Below, one piece after another: positions 63,342 through 64,000 of a stretch of 64,000 nt of DNA. The stretch spans positions 22,824 to 86,823 of the forward strand of contig JACCZW010000057.1 of NCBI GenBank assembly GCA_013695765.1, read 5' to 3'. Both the position numbers and the translations under genes were made by a program. The DNA is from Gammaproteobacteria bacterium (GTDB lineage Bacteria > Pseudomonadota > Gammaproteobacteria > JACCYU01). The number at the start of each line of letters is the position of its first letter. Position 1 is the stretch's first letter. The notes below the pieces were generated by a model, which saw only the letters and a program-made list of their open reading frames with translations, had not been told where the DNA came from and searched no databases.

Positions 63342-64000
63342 ATGTCTTCAGGCACTTTCAAGATATTGTCGACCGCCGTCTGCGTCACCCTGTGCGCGGG
63401 CGCAGCCGCGCAGACGACGCCCGTTAACATCATCACCGATCCGAATCCAACCAATCTTTCCGGCCGTGGCACCTTCGGTGGCCTGGTCATCGACGGTTTC
63501 GCCCGCGTCAACAGCGCGAACGCGGCCGGTGAGACAACCTCCGAGGTCGACCGCGTGCTCACCGACGGCTTCCGCTCTTACGGCGGACGGCTCGATACCG
63601 ACAACAGCGGATCGATCAGATTTCTTGTGATCGCCGAGTCGGGGGTCGCATTCCGCCCCGACGAAGAGATCCAAGGCCTGACCCTGGAAGGCGTCGGCTC
63701 CGGCACCCGGATCCAATTCGTGCAGGTGCTGGGTTCTGAGGATGACGGCGTCGAGTGGTTCGGCGGCTCGGTGAACGCGGACCATCTCGTTATCAACGGC
63801 GCGGACGACGATTCGCTGGACATGGACCTGGGTTATCGGGGGCGCGTGCAGTATGCGCTTGCGTTGCAGGGCACCACCAACGGCAATTACGGTATCGAGT
63901 CCGACGGCAATGGCGACAACTTCAACGCCGTCCCGTTTACCGCGCCGCGGATTGCCAATGTGACCATCCTCGGCAACAAGGGCCGAATCGACGAGAACAC
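63342..64000 (+). CDS. Exported repeat/beta-helix-like protein, partial at window end
   Basis: ATG 63342 with AGGAG 7 bases upstream. A signal peptide (MSSGTFKILSTAVCVTLCAG, then AAAQ) is followed by RGTFGGLVIDGFARVNSANA, then YGGRLDTDNSGSIRFLVIAE, then VEWFGGSVNADHLVINGADD. The repeated pattern '..GGL.I.G', 'nSG..rfl.IaE.G', 'Gv.wFGG' and 'DDS.D.D.GY.G' is that of large exported proteins often encoded beside TonB-dependent receptors. The part before GTFGGLVIDGF is unusually short: relatives carry a longer N-terminal region, so an internal deletion is possible. The gene runs out of the window (220 residues seen). Confidence 0.78.
   Translation, partial: MSSGTFKILSTAVCVTLCAGAAAQTTPVNIITDPNPTNLSGRGTFGGLVIDGFARVNSANAAGETTSEVDRVLTDGFRSYGGRLDTDNSGSIRFLVIAESGVAFRPDEEIQGLTLEGVGSGTRIQFVQVLGSEDDGVEWFGGSVNADHLVINGADDDSLDMDLGYRGRVQYALALQGTTNGNYGIESDGNGDNFNAVPFTAPRIANVTILGNKGRIDEN

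Overview
The window is GC-rich (by eye about 60%) and looks like a gammaproteobacterial chromosome. The best taxonomic signals are two conserved gammaproteobacterial gene strings: surE-pcm-nlpD-rpoS (39880-43276) and alaC-hom-thrC (34991-38670). RarA, LolA, FtsK, thioredoxin reductase, Aat and Slt-type lytic transglycosylase homologues fit the same group. No rRNA, tRNA or CRISPR array was seen. I would not name a genus.

Layout. 1-1760: end of glcE and complete glcF (glycolate oxidase). 1798-2366: an AbrB/PIN toxin-antitoxin pair whose toxin is broken. 2367-11970: a minus-strand block of exported DUF11 (conserved repeat domain) proteins plus one very large DUF11/beta-barrel gene lying in three reading frames, with gene debris and dispersed palindromic repeats at its downstream end. 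12668-14838: a REC-PAS-GGDEF-EAL protein split by a frameshift. 15121-16290: a CPA2 antiporter. 16310-18764: two glycosyltransferase genes, each cut by one in-frame stop. 19492-21903: a LemA/YgcG/TPM cluster. 22204-34847: housekeeping genes (rarA, lolA, ftsK, ald, trxB, GNAT-type protein, patatin, aat) and an orphan polysaccharide-export lipoprotein. 34991-48174: amino-acid biosynthesis, the rpoS string, smr, SGNH esterase, slt, HAD phosphatase. 48321-53193: DUF5658 protein, solo STN-domain protein, and a decayed TonB-dependent receptor plus PepSY membrane protein. 53249-64000: CHAD protein divergent from a complete TonB2-type energy-transduction operon (DUF3450, large TolQ/ExbB-like protein, ExbB, ExbD, TonB, TPR protein), followed by an intact 1086-residue TonB-dependent receptor and the start of an exported beta-helix-like protein.

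How parts work together. The right-hand 10 kb reads as one outer-membrane uptake system: inner-membrane motor, TonB arm, TPR partner, receptor and an exported accessory protein. Direct repeats with 11-bp period, resembling PhoB sites, lie before the operon and before the exported gene. The neighbouring CHAD protein belongs to a polyphosphate-binding family. I therefore propose, as inference, a phosphate-starvation-controlled TonB2-type importer. The left-hand DUF11 block may be a second multi-protein surface system: its small exported members share a similar C-terminal beta-strand motif.

A general oddity is the number of broken accessory genes (PIN toxin, giant DUF11/barrel gene, GGDEF/EAL gene, both glycosyltransferases, siderophore-type receptor, PepSY protein), while housekeeping genes are all intact. 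That bias argues for real decay rather than random sequencing error, but only read-level data can settle it.
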